DNA of 41,448 nucleotides from Acidobacteriota bacterium (GCA_021804655.1 JAJZHE010000007.1:1-41448), one strand, 5' to 3'; positions 1 to 8,212 are shown, counted from the stretch's first letter. Notes: generated by a model from the sequence alone, not told the origin. Numbers and translations: made by a program.

Positions 1-168
1 TGTCGAGTGCGCGGCAGGCCAGCCTTCTCCGCCTTCACCCAGTTCGCCAGCGTTCTCCACACTCCCAAGGGCCTTCGCCGCAGCAGAAATCTTCTGCCCG
101 AAAGACACCATTCGAACCGCCTCCTGCTTGGACTCCAACGTATAGCGCCGCCGTGTCGATTTCTCCAT
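1..168 (-). pseudogene. IS3-family transposase OrfA, frameshifted and cut by the window edge
   Basis: Reading the minus strand from an ATG at 168 gives MEKSTRRRYTLESKQEAVRM and then GQKISAAAKALG, the usual N-terminal helix-turn-helix of IS3-family OrfA proteins. After about residue 38 the expected continuation (TLANWVKAEKAGLPR) is found only in another frame, which fits a small deletion (about 2 nt) near position 55. The OrfA is therefore probably inactive, unless this is a sequencing error. The ORF track misses it because it runs off the window. The rest of the element, including orfB with the DDE domain, would lie to the left. No stop interrupts the original frame before the edge. Confidence 0.7.
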
Positions 169-216
169 CTCAGTCGCCTCTTCGCGATTACAACAGCTCG
201 CTATGAGAGACGTTTT

Positions 217-231
217 CCGGGGGCAAGATCA
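217..231 (-). mobile_element. Probable terminal end of the IS3-type element
   Basis: On the minus strand the sequence TGATCTTGCCCCCGG lies about 50 bp upstream of the orfA start. It begins with TGA and contains a C-rich run, as many IS3-family termini do. It also sits where the coding sequence of the neighbouring winged-helix gene fragment resumes. The other terminus and the target-site duplication are outside the window, so the exact boundary is an inference. Confidence 0.45.
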
Positions 232-343
232 ACACTTCGTTGCTCGCAAGCCGCAGTCGCTTTACCGACTGACGGCTGCCGGTCGCGCGGCGCTTGCGGA
301 ATATGTTAAGGCTCTGCGCCAACTTCTTGGCACCGCACTCTGA
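232..343 (+). pseudogene. 3' remnant of a winged-helix DNA-binding regulator gene
   Basis: The frame ending at the TGA at 341-343 reads HFVARKPQSLYRL followed by TAAGRAALAEYVKALRQLL. This is the typical C-terminal wing and last helix of small winged-helix transcriptional regulators (ArsR/MarR-like, 'winged helix DNA-binding domain' type), in which an RKP..YRLT.AGR motif precedes a final amphipathic helix. The rest of the protein is absent; just upstream lies the putative IS end at about 231. The frame is open back to an ATG at 203, but that part would be IS sequence. I read this as a gene cut by the insertion, with its 5' portion possibly on the far side of the element. Confidence 0.6.
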
Positions 344-373
344 TCCCGCAGTTGCCGCCGGTCTTCTCGTGCT

Positions 374-1102
374 TCACGTGCGGATTCCCGCTTCTGCACG
401 CAGCGGTTTCGGACTGGCTGCCAGCTCCAGCAGGCGATCCGCATCGAGCACGGTCACGCGATGCCCATGGATGGCAATTACACCCTGCTGCATGAGACGC
501 TGCAGGGCGCGCGTCACCACCTCGCGAACAGAGCCGAGACGCGAGGCAATCTGGCTGTGGGAAAGCGGCAGTGAAAATGAGTCTCCGCTGCGCAGCGCTG
601 GGCGAGACTTCGAGGCTGTCTCCAGCAGCAATGCCGCCAGGCGCTGACCAACGTCATGCAGCGCTAGTCGTTCGGCCAGCCCGGAGACCTGACGCAGTCT
701 GGTCGCCATCATCCGGAGCGCAAGCAGTGCGGCCTCGGGATGACGGAGGAGAAATTCCATCACTTCGATGCGCGCGAGGAAGAGCACTTGCGCATCGGTC
801 TCGGCGATGGCTGTGGACGGGTACACTCCGCCGTCAAATACGGCCACTTCGGCGAGCATTCCGCCTGCCGTCTCCACGTGTATCGTCTGCTCGCGTCCCT
901 CCAGATTTACGCGAGCTGCCCGCACCGCGCCACGAGCAACCACAAACAGCCCTTCGGCTGCTTCCCCAGCGGCAAAGAGAATTTCGCCTGTCGCAAGGCT
1001 GCGCTCGTGCGCGCGACTCGCAAGCTGGAGCAGCTCAACCGATTCCAGCCCGCGAAAGATCGCGGCATGCGACAAAATCTCCGCCTTCTCTTCCGATTTC
1101 AT
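374..1102 (-). CDS. Crp/Fnr-family transcriptional regulator
   Basis: The 242-residue protein has an N-terminal cyclic-nucleotide-binding-type beta-roll (about residues 12-125), a long dimer helix, and a C-terminal winged helix with the recognition stretch LGSVREVVTRALQRL. That helix keeps the R-E-xxx-R pattern which in E. coli CRP contacts GTGA half-sites. FNR-type N-terminal cysteines are absent. The CRP arginine that binds cAMP phosphate appears replaced (YPST where CRP has RS), so the ligand is probably not cAMP. The start at 1102 is preceded by AGGA at 5 nt. The gene is divergent from ric and nnrS-like genes with a matching palindrome between them, so a role as a heme- or NO-responsive (Dnr/NnrR-like) regulator of that operon is likely but inferred. 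Confidence 0.85.
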   Translation of the reverse strand: MKSEEKAEILSHAAIFRGLESVELLQLASRAHERSLATGEILFAAGEAAEGLFVVARGAVRAARVNLEGREQTIHVETAGGMLAEVAVFDGGVYPSTAIAETDAQVLFLARIEVMEFLLRHPEAALLALRMMATRLRQVSGLAERLALHDVGQRLAALLLETASKSRPALRSGDSFSLPLSHSQIASRLGSVREVVTRALQRLMQQGVIAIHGHRVTVLDADRLLELAASPKPLRAEAGIRT

Positions 1103-1145
1103 TCTGATCCTGAACCGCGTATTCGCGAGCGCAAGCTACAGCATC

Positions 1146-1161
1146 GGTGACTAGAGTCACT
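1146..1161. promoter_or_regulatory. Crp-type operator in the regulator-ric divergent promoter
   Basis: GGTGACTAGAGTCACT has perfect GTGACT/AGTCAC arms and the TGTGA-N6-TCACA spacing of Crp-family sites. Its centre is 1153.5. A TACCAT -10-like hexamer at 1183-1188 would place transcription start near 1195, putting the site at about -41.5, the class II activator position. The half-site matches the recognition helix of the adjacent regulator. Confidence 0.7.
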
Positions 1162-1208
1162 GCCTGCGTTTCCTCAACAGCCTACCATCCTCTATGTCAG
1201 GAGGCTGC

Positions 1209-1922
1209 ATGTCGATTACCCCTCAAACCCCGGTCCGAGAGATTGTTCTGGAGATGCCGATCACCATTCCTCTGCTGGAGGAGCTTGGAATCGATTATTG
1301 TTGCGGAGGTGCGCGTTCTCTCGACGAAGCATGCTCCGCCAAAGGTCTTGCTGTCGCAGGCATTCTTGACCGGATTGCCGGTCTGCGTCAGGATCAGTTT
1401 CCAGCGCCTGAAAGCTGGGGCACGGCTCCGCTGTCGGCGCTGATCTGTCATCTGGTGGACCATCATCACGCCTTTGCGCGTCAACAGTTGGCGATGATCG
1501 AGCCGCTTGCGGAGAAGGTCGCTGCACGGCACGGCGACACGAGTCCAGACCTGCTGGTAATCGCCGAGAGGCTTCGCGCGCTGAGCGCGGAACTGACCCA
1601 TCACTTTGCCTGCGAAGAGAACATTCTCTTTCCTACGATTCTGCGCCTGGATTCCGGGCATCATCCGCTCTTTCCACCCCTCTTTGGCAACATCGGTCAG
1701 CCGATCGAGCGCATGCTTCGCGACCACGACCAGACCGGTGAGGAGTTGCGCACCTTGCGCACTTTGACCAATGACCTTGAGCCGCCTGCGCATGCCTGCT
1801 TCAGTTGGCGCGCACTCTATCAGGCGATCAAGGATCTGGAACGCGACCTGCATCAGCATATTCATCTGGAGAACAACATTCTCTTTCCGCGCGCGCTGCA
1901 ACAGGCGCAAGGTGCAGCATGA
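1209..1922 (+). CDS. ric: Iron-sulfur cluster repair di-iron protein RIC (ScdA/YtfE)
   Basis: RIC proteins are cytoplasmic di-iron hemerythrin-like proteins that restore Fe-S clusters damaged by nitric oxide or oxidants. This 237-residue protein has the N-terminal ScdA/DUF542 domain with the paired cysteines (DYCCGGARSLDEA) and then a four-helix hemerythrin-like domain. The expected ligands are visible in HHHAFAR, HFACEENILFP, RDHDQTGEE and HIHLENNILFP. The track begins at 1194, but a perfect AGGAGG at 1199-1204 lies 4 nt before the ATG at 1209, and starting at 1194 would place this SD inside the coding region. The stop overlaps the next gene's ATG (ATGA), so the two are translationally coupled. 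Confidence 0.93.
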   Translation: MSITPQTPVREIVLEMPITIPLLEELGIDYCCGGARSLDEACSAKGLAVAGILDRIAGLRQDQFPAPESWGTAPLSALICHLVDHHHAFARQQLAMIEPLAEKVAARHGDTSPDLLVIAERLRALSAELTHHFACEENILFPTILRLDSGHHPLFPPLFGNIGQPIERMLRDHDQTGEELRTLRTLTNDLEPPAHACFSWRALYQAIKDLERDLHQHIHLENNILFPRALQQAQGAA

Positions 1923-3265
1923 AGGAATTCACACCATCTGCGGAGCACCAGATGCCGACTGTCAGGACAGGTGCTCAGGTCGAGTCTTTAAGCCAGCGAC
2001 TGGTGATTGCTTTCACCGTCACGGGCCTGCTCTTCATGCTGCTGCCGGGCACGTTTCTGGGTGTGTGGAATCTGATCGGAATTGCGCAGGATCGTACGCT
2101 TGCCTCGATTGCGCCAGCCTGGATTCAAGCGCATGGACAGGCACAGATATTTGGCTGGATCGGTTCGTTCATCCTTGGTATCGGTTTTTATTCACTGACC
2201 AAAATGCAGAGTCTCCGCAACTTTCCCGTTCGATCCGGATGGTTCTCGTGGAGCATGTGGACTTCGGGTGTTTCACTCCGCTGGCTGGGTGGAATTTCAG
2301 GGTGGCACTGGACCCTTCTGCTGCCTGCGTCTGCGCTCCTGCAGCTCGGCGCGTTTCTGCTTTTCTGGCGCGCGGTGCGCAAGCATCGTCCAGCAACAGA
2401 AGCGTCTTCTTCAATACCCGCGTGGATGGTAGCGGTTGTCTTTGGAACTGTGATGTTGTGTATTGTTCTCACGATGCAGTTTGCGGTCCTGTGCTGGCTG
2501 GCGCTGTCGGCGCAGTCGCCTGCTTTGCCGCATGTGCTGGATCAGCAGCTTGTCGTTTTTGCGGTCTGGGGCGTTCTGGTCCCCACCATCTGGGGTTTCA
2601 ATGCGCGCTGGCTCCCAGTCTTCGCGGGATTCGATGAACCCAACGGGCGCGAGCTGATCGCTGCCTGCATCTTCGTCGCGGCTGGCGTGCTCGCTGCCTT
2701 CACGCCGTGGCTCGGACTCTCGGCATCGCTGCTGCTCATCGCGGCCGTCCTCTCCATTGATGCGCTCCGTGTCTGGGATGCCGCTATACGACCGGCGAAG
2801 ACGCAAAACATCTCACATAGCTTTCCGTTTTTTATCCGGATTGCTTATCTCTGGTTAGTGATTTCCTGCTTGCTGGATGCGCTGGCAGTCGTTGCGGACC
2901 ATTCGGGCGGCATCTGGGGCGCTAGCCGTCACGCGCTCACCGTCGGCTTTGTCGCAGGCATGGTTTTCGTCATCGGCCCGCGCATTCTGCCAGCATTCTG
3001 TGGTATGCGCGTGCTGTGGAGTTCTTCGCTGATGACAGCTTCTCTGGTGCTGCTCCATCTGGGCTGTGCGTTGCGCGTGGCCATGGAGCCGTTGGCCTAT
3101 CAGCATCTCTGGTCGCCTGCATGGCGTCTGCTGCCGGTCTCGGCATTCATTGAGCTGGCCGGTATCACAATCTTCGCGCTCAATCTTTTTGTCACGCTGC
3201 TGCGGATGCCAGCGCATCTGGCCAGCCAGTCGAAAACTCACTGCCCTGGAGTTGCAAGGGTGTAA
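1919..3265 (+). CDS. NnrS-like multi-spanning membrane protein
   Basis: The ATG at 1919 overlaps the ric stop by 4 nt; the longer track ORF (1805) would run inside ric. The 448-residue product is almost entirely hydrophobic with about 12 predicted membrane segments, beginning around residue 28 (LVIAFTVTGLLFMLLPG). A histidine-containing segment (IQAHGQAQIFGWIGSF) resembles the HAHEM-type segment of NnrS, and a late HALTVGFVAGMVFVIGPRI segment resembles the HALT...MI.R region of that family. NnrS is a heme/copper membrane protein that protects against nitrosative stress. Operon context with ric and a Crp-type regulator supports this. A distant relative of heme-copper oxidase subunit I is the alternative. 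Confidence 0.6.
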   Translation: MKEFTPSAEHQMPTVRTGAQVESLSQRLVIAFTVTGLLFMLLPGTFLGVWNLIGIAQDRTLASIAPAWIQAHGQAQIFGWIGSFILGIGFYSLTKMQSLRNFPVRSGWFSWSMWTSGVSLRWLGGISGWHWTLLLPASALLQLGAFLLFWRAVRKHRPATEASSSIPAWMVAVVFGTVMLCIVLTMQFAVLCWLALSAQSPALPHVLDQQLVVFAVWGVLVPTIWGFNARWLPVFAGFDEPNGRELIAACIFVAAGVLAAFTPWLGLSASLLLIAAVLSIDALRVWDAAIRPAKTQNISHSFPFFIRIAYLWLVISCLLDALAVVADHSGGIWGASRHALTVGFVAGMVFVIGPRILPAFCGMRVLWSSSLMTASLVLLHLGCALRVAMEPLAYQHLWSPAWRLLPVSAFIELAGITIFALNLFVTLLRMPAHLASQSKTHCPGVARV

Positions 3266-3266
3266 C

Positions 3267-4313
3267 TCAACTGGGACGCGCGATCCGGGAGATCGGTTCG
3301 CACCCGCACGATTGGCGCAGTATCAGCTCCGTGGGAAGCACGATGCGCGAGGTCATTCTCTCGCCCCCATTGCCGGTGCGCAGGCTGTCAATCAGCATCC
3401 GCGTGGCGTGGCGGCCCAGTTCTGTCGCCGGCTGCCGTACCGCGGTCAAGGGTACCGCAAGCAGAGAAGCCAGCTCGAAGTCGTCGAAGCCGATGATGGC
3501 AAGCTGCTGCGGAATGCGAATTTCCTCGCGCTTCAACGCGCTGAGAACGGCCACGGAGGTCACGTTGTTCAGCGTAAAGACTGCGCTCGGCGGCTTGGCT
3601 GAGCGCAGAGAAGCAACGACCTTCGGGCCGATCGGCACGCCACGTTTCACCAGGATGTACTGCTGCGATAAGCCCGCAGTCTGCATCGCTTTTTTGTAGC
3701 CCTCGATGCGCTCGCCGATGGAGTTGTATTCGCGGTCGTAACCCACGCACAGAATCCTGCGGTGACCGTGATCGATCAGGTGGTTGGTCGCGCGAAACGC
3801 ACCCTCCAGATTTTCCACCATCACCTCGCCGGCGTCGATTCCAGCAAAGGTTCGGTCGATCATGACCACAGGCATTCCGCTTCGCCGCAGTTCCTGGAGT
3901 TGCTCCAGCGAGTTTTCGCTGGAGGGAACAATGAGGATGCCTGCAATGTTGCGGGCGCGCATTTGAGAAAGCTCTTCAGCTTCCACGCTGCGATTTGCTT
4001 CGCATGCGAAGAGCATCGTCATATATCCCTGCTCGGCAGCAACCTGCTGGACGGCATGGGCGCATTGAGAAAAAAACGGATCGCTGAGACTGGGTACGAT
4101 CAGCCCAATGGTTCTGGAAGTGCGTCCCTTGAGCGTGCGCGCCGCTTCGTTTGGTTGATAGTTGAGTCGCGCAATCGCTTCCTCAACGCGTCGCGCCATT
4201 TCCTCGCTGACATGCTTCTTGCCGTTGATCACACGTGAGACCGTCATGGTGCCAACCCCACAGGCGCGGGCAACATCGGCGATGGTGACTACGGAGCGGG
4301 ATCGTGTAGACAT
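3267..4313 (-). CDS. LacI-family transcriptional regulator
   Basis: The 348-residue protein begins with a LacI helix-turn-helix (TIADVARACGVGTMTVSRVING) and hinge helix (NEAARTLKG), followed by a periplasmic-binding-protein-like sugar sensor (IGLIVPSLSDPFF to about residue 335). The hinge leucine fits operators with a central CpG, as found in the intergenic region. Its stop lies 1 bp from the stop of the convergent NnrS-like gene. It is divergent from the TonB-dependent receptor with 385 bp between start codons, so the receptor is the obvious target. The inducing sugar cannot be told from sequence. An AGGA element precedes the ATG by about 9 nt. Confidence 0.93.
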   Translation of the reverse strand: MSTRSRSVVTIADVARACGVGTMTVSRVINGKKHVSEEMARRVEEAIARLNYQPNEAARTLKGRTSRTIGLIVPSLSDPFFSQCAHAVQQVAAEQGYMTMLFACEANRSVEAEELSQMRARNIAGILIVPSSENSLEQLQELRRSGMPVVMIDRTFAGIDAGEVMVENLEGAFRATNHLIDHGHRRILCVGYDREYNSIGERIEGYKKAMQTAGLSQQYILVKRGVPIGPKVVASLRSAKPPSAVFTLNNVTSVAVLSALKREEIRIPQQLAIIGFDDFELASLLAVPLTAVRQPATELGRHATRMLIDSLRTGNGGERMTSRIVLPTELILRQSCGCEPISRIARPS

Positions 4314-4388
4314 TCGACTTCATCCTAACTTGTCTTCGGGGCATTGCGCGAAAATTTGCAGGATGCCGTAAGACGAAAGGAACAGTTC

Positions 4389-4402
4389 TGAGAACGATAT
4401 CA
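4389..4402. promoter_or_regulatory. LacI-type operator O1 (lacI-proximal)
   Basis: TGAGAACGATATCA differs from O2 by one base and shares the central CG and the TATCA arm. It lies 76 bp upstream of the LacI-family start codon, where it could serve autoregulation and looping with O2. Centre-to-centre distance to O2 is 208 bp. Confidence 0.55.
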
Positions 4403-4557
4403 CATCGATCTTATGTTGTTCTGCAAGCGATGCATGTATGCCTTTGCATGTGCATGGGCAATGTCGATGAATACCATAGAAGCCATATAAAATCAGCGGT
4501 TAATCGATTATCTAAGCTCTCAGCAAGTGCGATTGTCTTCGGATTTGAAAAAAACAA

Positions 4558-4587
4558 TTGACAGAAACGAAAACGCTCACGTATAAA
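4558..4587 (+). promoter_or_regulatory. Sigma70-type promoter of the TonB receptor gene
   Basis: A perfect -35 TTGACA (4558-4563), an 18-bp spacer and a near-perfect -10 TATAAA (4582-4587) predict a start near 4594, about 105 nt before the ATG. The spacer contains CGAAAACGCTCACG (4568-4581), which recurs exactly upstream of the GH20 gene. This is the strongest promoter visible in the window. Confidence 0.75.
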
Positions 4588-4596
4588 TTGTCGGAC

Positions 4597-4610
4597 TGAT
4601 AACGATATCA
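4597..4610. promoter_or_regulatory. LacI-type operator O2 (TonB-receptor promoter)
   Basis: TGATAACGATATCA is a 14-bp imperfect palindrome (12 of 14 positions symmetric) with a central CpG, the classical LacI-family architecture. It starts about 10 bp downstream of the TATAAA box, covering the predicted transcription start, so a bound repressor would block the promoter. Confidence 0.65.
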
Positions 4611-4698
4611 ATTCGTATCGGCGTACTGCATTTTCACGCTGACGGAAGCCGCTCTTCCTGATCAGGAGTGAATCTCAAGTACTTTTTTGGAGGCACAG

Positions 4699-7600
4699 AT
4701 GAAAAAAATACTGCTCGCATTTTCCCTCTTTTGCCTGACCCTGGCCGGTCTTGCGCAAAGCCCCACTGGAACCATCCGCGGCACGGTCCTTGACTCGTCC
4801 GGCGCGGCCATCGCCGGCGCGACGATCACCATCACCAACGTACCGACCAACGAAGTCCGCTCGACAACCTCCGACAGCCAGGGACGATATATCTTCAACT
4901 TCGTTCAGCCTTCGGAATATATGGCTGTCGCTACGGCTGCCGGGTTTCAGTCCGTCAAGCAGGAGCACATCATCATTCGCATCTCGGTCGGCACGCCGAT
5001 CGATTTCCGCATGCCAGTGAGCACCGTGACGCAGCAGGTGGAGGTGGACAGCACCACACCGCCGTTGGAGGTCGATTCCTCCAGCCTCAATACGGTCATT
5101 CCGGGTAGAACGATTCTTGACCTTCCACTGAATGGACGGAATCCGACCTCGCTTGAGGTGCTTGTTCCCGGCGTGAACACGACCGGCAACGCTTCCACAC
5201 CGCATATCGCAGGCTCGCGTAACGCCAACAATGAAGAGCAGATCGACGGCATGACGAACATCCTGCCGGAGAACAACGTCGGCAACAACTCCACTGCATA
5301 TACGCCCATCGTCGATTCCGTGCAGGAATTCAACGTGCAGACCAGCGTGCTGCCTGCGCAATACGGACGTTTCTCCGGCGGCGTGATCAGCCTGGTCACC
5401 CGCTCAGGAACGAACGACTTCCACGGCAGCCTGTTTGATTTCACGCAGACCAATGCGCTCTATGCCAAGCCGTTCTTCTCTTCGGGGCCGGTGCCGAGTT
5501 CGCATCTTTACCAGTACGGCGGCGTGATCGGCGGACCCATCTGGATTCCGCACTTGTACGACGGTCACAACAGAAGCTTCTTCTTCTTTGCCTTTGAAGA
5601 CTCGAAGAACTCCGTCGCGCAAACTGAGTTGGATTCCGTACCCACAGCAGCCGAGCGCACAGGTGATTTCTCTGCGCTCAGCACGGTCATCTATAACCCC
5701 TATTCGGCGTCGTTGCAGCCGGACGGCTCGTATCTGCGTCAGCCGTTTCAGGGAAACAAGATTCCGTCGAACCTGATCAGCAAAGTTGCGGCGGCTGCGA
5801 TTCAGTACTATCCGATGCCGAATACAGGCCCGGCTGGTACGCAGTTCAACAACTACACAGCAAACGGATCCTCAGTCAACAACTACTACCACTTTGATCT
5901 GCGCCTCGATCAGGACTTTGGCACGCGCGATCACAGCTTTGTGCGCTTCTCGCACATCAACAACCCGAATATCCCGTTCAGTGATTACAACAGCGCGGCT
6001 TCGCAGGGCTACGGCGGACCGTCGACATCCACCGCATACAGCGCTTCGATCGATAACTCGATCACGCTTTCGCCCTCGCTGATTCTGGACCTGCGCGGAG
6101 GTTTCAGCCGCTCCACCTATGTGCGCTCGACCTTTGGCCAGCCGTTTGATCTGGCCAGTCTTCAGTTTCCCAACTCTTATCTGACGGTTGCTGATCGCGA
6201 ACCGAATGTCTTTCCGCAATTTCAGGTGAATCAGGGATACTCCGGGGTCGGTTCCGGTGGTTATGTTCCGCTGTTGGAGGACCCATCCGCAGCCGATATC
6301 GATCCCAGCATTGTGAAAGTCTACAAGGGAAACTCGATTACCATCGGTGGCGAATGGCGCAAGCTCTTTTTGAATTTCTACCAGTACGGCTATCCCTCCG
6401 GTCAGTTTGGCGGCATCGGACAGGACTGGACCGAGAAGACGGTCAACAACTTTGACGGCTCGGGCGACTCCTTTGCGACGATGCTGCTGGGGCTTTCCGA
6501 TTATGGACAGATCACTCACGATATCTCGCTGGCCACCTCCAGTGCCTATGCCGCGGCTTACATCCAGGACGACTATCAAGCCGCGCCGAACCTGACCTTC
6601 AACCTCGGACTGCGCTGGGATGTGGATATTCCCCGCACGGAGCGCCACAATCGTCTCGATTACTGGGATAACAGTCTGCCCTCCCCCATTGCGGCGCAGA
6701 TTCCCTCCAACGCGTGTCTGCATTGCGGTGACCTTGTGGGTCAAATGGTCTTTGTGGGCACGCCGGAGAGCAAGTACGGACGCCATCAGGGACCGACACA
6801 GTGGAAGGATTTTGCACCGCGCGTCGGATTTGCCTGGAGTCCAGACAGCAAGACGGTTGTCCGCGGAGGCTACGGTCTCATCTTCCAGCCTTCGGAGATG
6901 CAGGCTGCCGGCACCACGGGCGGTGCGGGTACGGATGGCTTCACCAGCCAGACAGGATTCAACTTCACGCTGAATAACCAGCAGACCGTTGCAACTACCT
7001 TTGACAATCCCGCGCCGGGTGGCTTTAACCTGCCGCAAGGTGTCGCCGGGGGGCCAAATACCTTCCTGGGGCTGGGAATCAGCGATACCTTCTTCGACTC
7101 CTACCGCAATCCGTACTCCATCGAAGCCAATCTGAACGTCCAGCGCTCGCTCACACCAAGCACCGTCGTCGAGGTTGGCTATATCTACAACGCCGGCCAC
7201 TTCCTCATCAACGGTGATCCCGGTGTGCCGTTCTCGCAGGTCGAGCCCTCTTACCTGACCCTGGGCAACAAGCTCCTGGCCAGCACGCAGAATCCCTTTT
7301 ATGGGATCATCACCACGCCTGGCTCGCCGTTCACCTCGCAGACAGTTCCTTATGACTATCTGCTGCGGCCCTATCCGCAGTACAACGGCGTCTCGAGCTT
7401 CCGCAAGGCGGACTCCGGGTCGCACTATAACGCCCTCACTGTCAAAGTCGACAAGCGTTACAGCAACGGCTTCTCTCTGCTGATCGCCTTCACAGGGTCC
7501 AAGCTGATGGATAACGCAGCCAGCGTCGTAAGCTACCTGGGACCGACAAGCCAGACCTATGCCAACCAGTACAACCCAAAGGCGGAGTTTGGTCTGTCTT

Positions 7601-8160
7601 CCCAGGACATCTCGCGCACCTTCGTCGCGGGCTATGTCTATGACCTGCCATTCGGGCGTGGCAAGTTTTTCCTCAACAACCGCGGAACTCTTGTGAATGC
7701 GCTGGTGAGCGGATGGCAGACGAACGGCATTGTGCAGTGGGATACTGGCACGCCTGTAGTGCTGGGAGCGGTGAACAATGAAACCGGATTGCTTGGCTTT
7801 GGCCAGCGACCAAACGAAGCGCCGGGCGATCCAAATATCGCAAATCCCAATCGTCAGAAGTGGTTCAACACCGGTCTTTTCTCGCAACCGGCTCCGTTCA
7901 CCATCGGCAATGCGCCGCGCGTGCTGCCCAATGTGCGCGTCCCGGGCTATGTGGATGCTGATCTGTCGGCGTTCAAGAACAACTACTTCGGGCCAAACGA
8001 AAGGTTCAATGTACAGCTTCGTCTGGAAGCCTTCAACGCCTTCAACCACCCGATCTTTAACGGTCCGGATGCAGGCGTGAACGATGGAACCTTTGGCCAG
8101 ATCAACTCACAATCCAACACCGGTCGCGAGGTGCAGCTCGCGGCCAAATTCATCTTCTGA
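4699..8160 (+). CDS. TonB-dependent receptor, Oar-like, with carboxypeptidase-regulatory domain
   Basis: This is a 1153-residue outer-membrane protein. The ATG at 4699 follows GGAGG by 5 nt; the track's TTG at 4687 would include this SD. A signal peptide (MKKILLAFSLFCLTLAGLAQ) is followed by a carboxypeptidase-regulatory-like beta sandwich (about 23-110, GTIRGTVLDSSGAAIAGA), a plug-like region (LDLPLNGRNPTSL) and a long beta-barrel ending in the aromatic terminus AAKFIF. Such Oar-like receptors are abundant in Acidobacteriota and are thought to take up oligosaccharides or other large substrates using TonB energy. Context with a LacI repressor and two operators suggests sugar control. It is monocistronic, with a strong terminator just after it. 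Confidence 0.93.
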   Translation: MKKILLAFSLFCLTLAGLAQSPTGTIRGTVLDSSGAAIAGATITITNVPTNEVRSTTSDSQGRYIFNFVQPSEYMAVATAAGFQSVKQEHIIIRISVGTPIDFRMPVSTVTQQVEVDSTTPPLEVDSSSLNTVIPGRTILDLPLNGRNPTSLEVLVPGVNTTGNASTPHIAGSRNANNEEQIDGMTNILPENNVGNNSTAYTPIVDSVQEFNVQTSVLPAQYGRFSGGVISLVTRSGTNDFHGSLFDFTQTNALYAKPFFSSGPVPSSHLYQYGGVIGGPIWIPHLYDGHNRSFFFFAFEDSKNSVAQTELDSVPTAAERTGDFSALSTVIYNPYSASLQPDGSYLRQPFQGNKIPSNLISKVAAAAIQYYPMPNTGPAGTQFNNYTANGSSVNNYYHFDLRLDQDFGTRDHSFVRFSHINNPNIPFSDYNSAASQGYGGPSTSTAYSASIDNSITLSPSLILDLRGGFSRSTYVRSTFGQPFDLASLQFPNSYLTVADREPNVFPQFQVNQGYSGVGSGGYVPLLEDPSAADIDPSIVKVYKGNSITIGGEWRKLFLNFYQYGYPSGQFGGIGQDWTEKTVNNFDGSGDSFATMLLGLSDYGQITHDISLATSSAYAAAYIQDDYQAAPNLTFNLGLRWDVDIPRTERHNRLDYWDNSLPSPIAAQIPSNACLHCGDLVGQMVFVGTPESKYGRHQGPTQWKDFAPRVGFAWSPDSKTVVRGGYGLIFQPSEMQAAGTTGGAGTDGFTSQTGFNFTLNNQQTVATTFDNPAPGGFNLPQGVAGGPNTFLGLGISDTFFDSYRNPYSIEANLNVQRSLTPSTVVEVGYIYNAGHFLINGDPGVPFSQVEPSYLTLGNKLLASTQNPFYGIITTPGSPFTSQTVPYDYLLRPYPQYNGVSSFRKADSGSHYNALTVKVDKRYSNGFSLLIAFTGSKLMDNAASVVSYLGPTSQTYANQYNPKAEFGLSSQDISRTFVAGYVYDLPFGRGKFFLNNRGTLVNALVSGWQTNGIVQWDTGTPVVLGAVNNETGLLGFGQRPNEAPGDPNIANPNRQKWFNTGLFSQPAPFTIGNAPRVLPNVRVPGYVDADLSAFKNNYFGPNERFNVQLRLEAFNAFNHPIFNGPDAGVNDGTFGQINSQSNTGREVQLAAKFIF

Positions 8161-8177
8161 ATATCCAGAAGGCTTGC

Positions 8178-8212
8178 AGCCGGGTGGAGCATCTGCTCCC
8201 CCGGCTTTTTTT
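8178..8212 (+). terminator. Rho-independent terminator after the TonB receptor gene
   Basis: AGCCGGG-t-GGAGC pairs with GCTCC-CCCGGCT around an ATCT loop (12 bp with one bulged T) and is followed by a run of T. It ends 16 bp before the convergent msrA stop. Confidence 0.9.

Noticed and set aside
4411-4611. 66-aa minus-strand ORF in the lacI-TonB intergenic region
   Set aside because: It covers a promoter and an operator, has no SD, and shows no recognisable sequence.
5872-8049. 725-aa ORF on the minus strand opposite the TonB receptor gene
   Set aside because: Antisense shadow of a biased-codon gene; Arg/Val/His-rich composition with no motif, no SD, and the plus-strand gene is certain.
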